Below, piece by piece: positions 14,351-16,574 of a DNA stretch of 16,574 nt. The position numbers and the translations under genes are program-made. The stretch comes from Phyllobacteriaceae bacterium (GTDB lineage: Bacteria; Pseudomonadota; Alphaproteobacteria; Rhizobiales; Rhizobiaceae). Location: NCBI GenBank assembly GCA_024645155.1, contig JAHEGF010000048.1:1-16574 (forward strand). Direction: 5' to 3'. How positions within the stretch are numbered: position 1 is the stretch's first letter; every line of letters starts with the position of its first letter. The notes below the pieces were generated by a model. That model had not been told where the DNA came from, made no database searches, and saw nothing but the letters and a program-made list of their open reading frames with translations.

Positions 14351-15541
14351 ATGGATTCCGTTGCCGACCTCAACCATTGGATGATGACCGAGGGGCGCTG
14401 CTCGGGCGACCCCATCGAAGTCGTGTCATATTTCTGTTCATCGTTGAGAAGAGCTGGTGTTCCCCTGTGGAGGGTCAACATTGGCCAGCGCTTTGCCAAT
14501 CCACTGCTCATTGCCTGGGGAGTGGTTTGGACGCCCGAGGGCACCGAAACCTACGACGTTACGCATGCGCGAATGCTCACCGACGGTTATGTCGGCAGCG
14601 CATTTGAATACATTCTGGAAAATCAGCGCCCGCTACATAAAAGCCTGCGCAAGCTCGACACAAAGAAAGATCATATCTCATACATTGAATTCGCAGAGGC
14701 AGGGGGTACCGACTACTACGCCACCCTGCTGGACTACGGCGACGGCTCGCAACACGGTTGTACATTCGCAACCCAGGACCCTAACGGCTTTGCGCCTGAT
14801 CACCTTGAACTGATCGAGGCGGCCAAATCGGGCCTGGCGTGTGCGCTTGAGCCTGTCACGATGCGAAAGTCCACCCAAAGCCTTTTGCGTACATACTTGG
14901 GTACAGGTCCTTCCGAAGCGGTCTGGAACGGCACTATCCAACGTGGTGAACGCAAGACGCTTGAGGCCGTCGTGATGTTCACTGATCTTCGAGGCTTCAC
15001 CGCGCTTTCCGAAGGCTCGACCGAAGAAGAAATCCTTAACGCGCTTGACGGCTATTTCGAAGTGGTCGTGCAGTCCGTTGAGGAAAAGGGCGGTGACGTT
15101 CTGAAGTTCATGGGCGACGGTATCCTATCGGTCTTCGTTATTCAGAGCGACCGCGAGCGCAATCACAAGTGTAGACAGGCTGCACTTGCGGCAATGAGTG
15201 TGCTCACGGAGCTTGCCGCACTCAACCAAACCCGTACCAACGCCGGTCAGCTGCCGCTCGACATAGGAATTGGCATCAACGCAGGCCAGGTCAGTTACGG
15301 CAACATCGGCAGCCCGGGCAGACTTGACTTCACGGTGCTGGGAAGCGCGGTAAATGTCGCCAGCAGGATCGAGGGCCTGACAAAAACAGTCGGTGGCCGG
15401 GTGCTTGCAACCTCCACGGTAGCGGAAGCTGCCCCTGACTTGTTTGCTGCACGCGGGCGCCACAGGGTGCGCGGGCTAAATCATCCAATCGACATCTATG
15501 GACTTATCGAAGCCACGCTTGAACCGAATAGCAGCCAATAA
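14351..15541 (+). CDS. Class III adenylate/guanylate cyclase with N-terminal sensor-like domain
   Basis: Predicted soluble nucleotide cyclase, 396 aa, most likely making cAMP. The C-terminal cyclase domain (about 200-390) has all residues needed for activity: metal-binding D212 (FTDLRGFT) and D256 (KFMGDG), purine-reading K252 and T328 (Lys/Thr is usual for bacterial adenylate cyclases), and transition-state N335 and R339 (VNVASRIE). The N-terminal 190 residues have no membrane segment; stretches such as LRRAGVPLWRVNIG resemble the N-terminal domain of many rhizobial cyclases whose signal is unknown. The ATG at 14351 is the first possible start after an in-frame stop at 14339-14341; AAGGAG lies 14 bases upstream, farther than ideal. 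The gene follows the reductase by 63 bp on the same strand and could be cotranscribed. No terminator with a T run follows. Confidence 0.93.
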   Translation: MDSVADLNHWMMTEGRCSGDPIEVVSYFCSSLRRAGVPLWRVNIGQRFANPLLIAWGVVWTPEGTETYDVTHARMLTDGYVGSAFEYILENQRPLHKSLRKLDTKKDHISYIEFAEAGGTDYYATLLDYGDGSQHGCTFATQDPNGFAPDHLELIEAAKSGLACALEPVTMRKSTQSLLRTYLGTGPSEAVWNGTIQRGERKTLEAVVMFTDLRGFTALSEGSTEEEILNALDGYFEVVVQSVEEKGGDVLKFMGDGILSVFVIQSDRERNHKCRQAALAAMSVLTELAALNQTRTNAGQLPLDIGIGINAGQVSYGNIGSPGRLDFTVLGSAVNVASRIEGLTKTVGGRVLATSTVAEAAPDLFAARGRHRVRGLNHPIDIYGLIEATLEPNSSQ

Positions 15542-16010
15542 TTTTGACAGGGAGTTTCTGCAAAGCGCGAAATGACCATTCTTGAGACGCCTTGAATTTT
15601 CGCGTGTGCGAAACCAGACATAGGGGCAGATCGCTTTGGTCGCTTCGTCGGCATACCGGCCATGCGCAACTTTTTCGATCCAGATCTGGTTCAGGATGTG
15701 ATTCAAGCGGGCCGGAGGCCCTGGTCATGTCTGGTCACTCACTGCCGGCTCACAAAATCCCGATTGGAGCGCATCAAACCCGATCACGCCAAGGATTTTT
15801 CCAAGACCCTGCGCCAGCGACGTCAAAGGATAGAAATCGTGTTTGCAAAACTGAAAGACTGGCGGCGCATGGCATCACGAAACGACCGCTGTGCAGATAC
15901 CTTCATGCCGGCAATCTCAATCGCGGTCCAATTCGACAGCCAGACCCGGTGCACGGTACATGCCTTTCATGGCAAGACCTGACGTTCGGCCTCAGCACAG
16001 GCCCGCATCG
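15542..16010. other. Gene-free stretch with transposon debris
   Basis: No intact gene is supported here. The stretch holds a decayed IS5-type transposase end (listed separately) and a small perfect hairpin, TTTCGC-GTGT-GCGAAA (15598-15613), without a T run on either side, about 57 bases after the cyclase stop. Open frames on both strands have no recognisable family apart from the transposase match. I could not find insertion-sequence terminal repeats or a target duplication by eye. Confidence 0.6.
15662..15930 (+). pseudogene. Remnant of an IS5-family transposase (C-terminal end)
   Basis: The translated segment RQRIEIVFAKLKDWRRMASRNDRCADTFMPAISIAV (about 15818-15928) matches the C-terminal signature of IS5-family DDE transposases, whose usual form is R.RIE.MFGRLKDWRR..TRYDRC.HTFMSAI.IA. 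It includes the conserved E of the DDE triad in the IE..F segment. The preceding part (from about 15662) fits only loosely, and the catalytic aspartates and N-terminus are absent. After AISIAV the frame continues into unrelated residues instead of the usual short hydrophobic end. The element is therefore truncated on both sides and inactive. Confidence 0.75.
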
Positions 16011-16574
16011 TCATCCACGGAATAGGCGGAATACCTTTGGATCGACGCAGGAGGCCGAGAGGAGGCCGCCCCAAAGTGCTCCGGGAATGCCGGGGCTCGC
16101 CACGTCCTGTCCCGCAAGGTAAAGGCCGGGGATCGGCGTTTTTGCCCGCAGCGCGTCGCACATGACACGCTCCGGGGTCACGTCGAGTCCGTAGAACGCC
16201 CCCTCCCTATGTCCGGTGAAGCTGACGGTTGAAAGCGGCGTTGCCAGTTCCCGATACACCACAAGCTTCGCGAGATCGGGAAAGTAGCGCTCGAATTGTT
16301 CCATCAATGTGTCTTCGGCGCGGCGCTTGAAGTCGGCGTAGTCGTCGCCGCGCTCTGCGGCGGGCTGGTCTGCCCATCTGGCGACCGTAGCCCAGTCGGC
16401 CCAGACCAAGAGTTGGCCCATGTGTTTCTGCCGCGGGCCCGGGTCATGCGCAGCGTTCTTGAGCGAGCCAAAGGAGGCGACCATGCAGGGCGAGGCTTCA
16501 TCAGGCGCATCCGTCCAGACAACATCAGCCTCCCCAGTGGGGAAGAACCAATGGTTCGCCTTTGTGGCTCCGGC
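16011..16574 (-). CDS. C-terminal part of a phytoene desaturase/CrtI-like FAD-dependent oxidoreductase (partial)
   Basis: The frame is open from the stop at 16011 to the right edge, so 187 codons of the C-terminus are present and the start lies outside the window; the Met at 16484 is internal. The end carries the family's FAD-binding C-terminal motif PIPGLYLAGQDVASPGIPGALWGG, preceded by ATPLSTVSFTGHREGAFYGLD.TPER, both typical of the phytoene desaturase / retinol saturase group of flavin amine-oxidase-fold proteins. These enzymes desaturate or saturate carotenoid, retinoid or other long polyenes and lipids; the N-terminal dinucleotide-binding motif is not visible, and no carotenoid gene is seen nearby. 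A substrate cannot be given. It converges on the transposase remnant and the cyclase gene. Confidence 0.85.
   Translation of the reverse strand, partial: AGATKANHWFFPTGEADVVWTDAPDEASPCMVASFGSLKNAAHDPGPRQKHMGQLLVWADWATVARWADQPAAERGDDYADFKRRAEDTLMEQFERYFPDLAKLVVYRELATPLSTVSFTGHREGAFYGLDVTPERVMCDALRAKTPIPGLYLAGQDVASPGIPGALWGGLLSASCVDPKVFRLFRG

Noticed and set aside
15592..16122. Rightward open frame across the transposase remnant in a second frame
   Set aside because: The translation is Arg/Pro/His-rich with no family match, and the IS5 match is in a different frame.
16011..16574. Possible carotenoid biosynthesis locus
   Set aside because: Only the end of one CrtI-like protein is visible, with no other carotenoid gene; this superfamily has many unrelated substrates.
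1..16574. Search for a novel defence, CRISPR, phage or toxin-antitoxin system
   Set aside because: No repeat array, integrase, tRNA, restriction, toxin or phage structural gene was seen; nearly all genes belong to familiar housekeeping or regulatory families.

Overview
The window looks like a chromosomal segment of an alphaproteobacterium, most likely of the order Hyphomicrobiales (Rhizobiales). The evidence is the combination of an Omp10-type outer-membrane lipoprotein (best known from Brucella), a saccharopine-dehydrogenase-type homospermidine synthase, an alphaproteobacterial-style oligoendopeptidase F, a TacA-like NtrC-family response regulator, a YcbK/DUF882 peptidase next to it, and a textbook CtrA box (TTAA-N7-TTAA). 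Base composition is moderately GC-rich throughout. I cannot name the genus from the sequence alone.

Left part (1-8577): all genes read leftward on the minus strand. From right to left they are pepF and hss (25 bp apart, probably one transcript), the lipoprotein gene omp10 with its own terminator, a PaaK-like adenylate-forming ligase with an atypical P-loop, a secreted 5'-nucleotidase family enzyme with a C-terminal LysM domain followed by a hairpin terminator, hemH (ferrochelatase, last step of protoheme synthesis), and the first 13 codons of a gene that looks like a quinone-oxidoreductase/alcohol-dehydrogenase family member.

Middle (8578-12268): a divergent intergenic region of 143 bp holds a perfect CtrA box positioned as the -35 element of a promoter for the rightward sigma-54 response regulator gene. 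The DUF882 zinc-peptidase-like gene with a long low-complexity tail follows it. This suggests that the segment is tied to cell-cycle or envelope regulation.

Right part (12269-16574): a leftward AraC-family regulator and a divergent rightward aldo/keto reductase resemble the E. coli YqhC/DkgA aldehyde-response pair. Their shared 162-bp promoter region carries a 40-bp interrupted palindrome plus a third TTTGGA half-site, which is a strong operator candidate. A class III nucleotide cyclase gene follows the reductase. After it comes a 470-bp stretch without an intact gene that contains the decayed C-terminus of an IS5-family transposase. The window ends inside a leftward gene for a CrtI/phytoene-desaturase-like FAD oxidoreductase whose start lies beyond the right edge.

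I found no phage, CRISPR, toxin-antitoxin or defence system, and nothing that I can honestly call a new biological system. The most useful leads are regulatory: the CtrA box and the AraC operator. A few domain oddities are also worth checking: the LysM-fused nucleotidase, the ligase P-loop, and the DUF882 tail.
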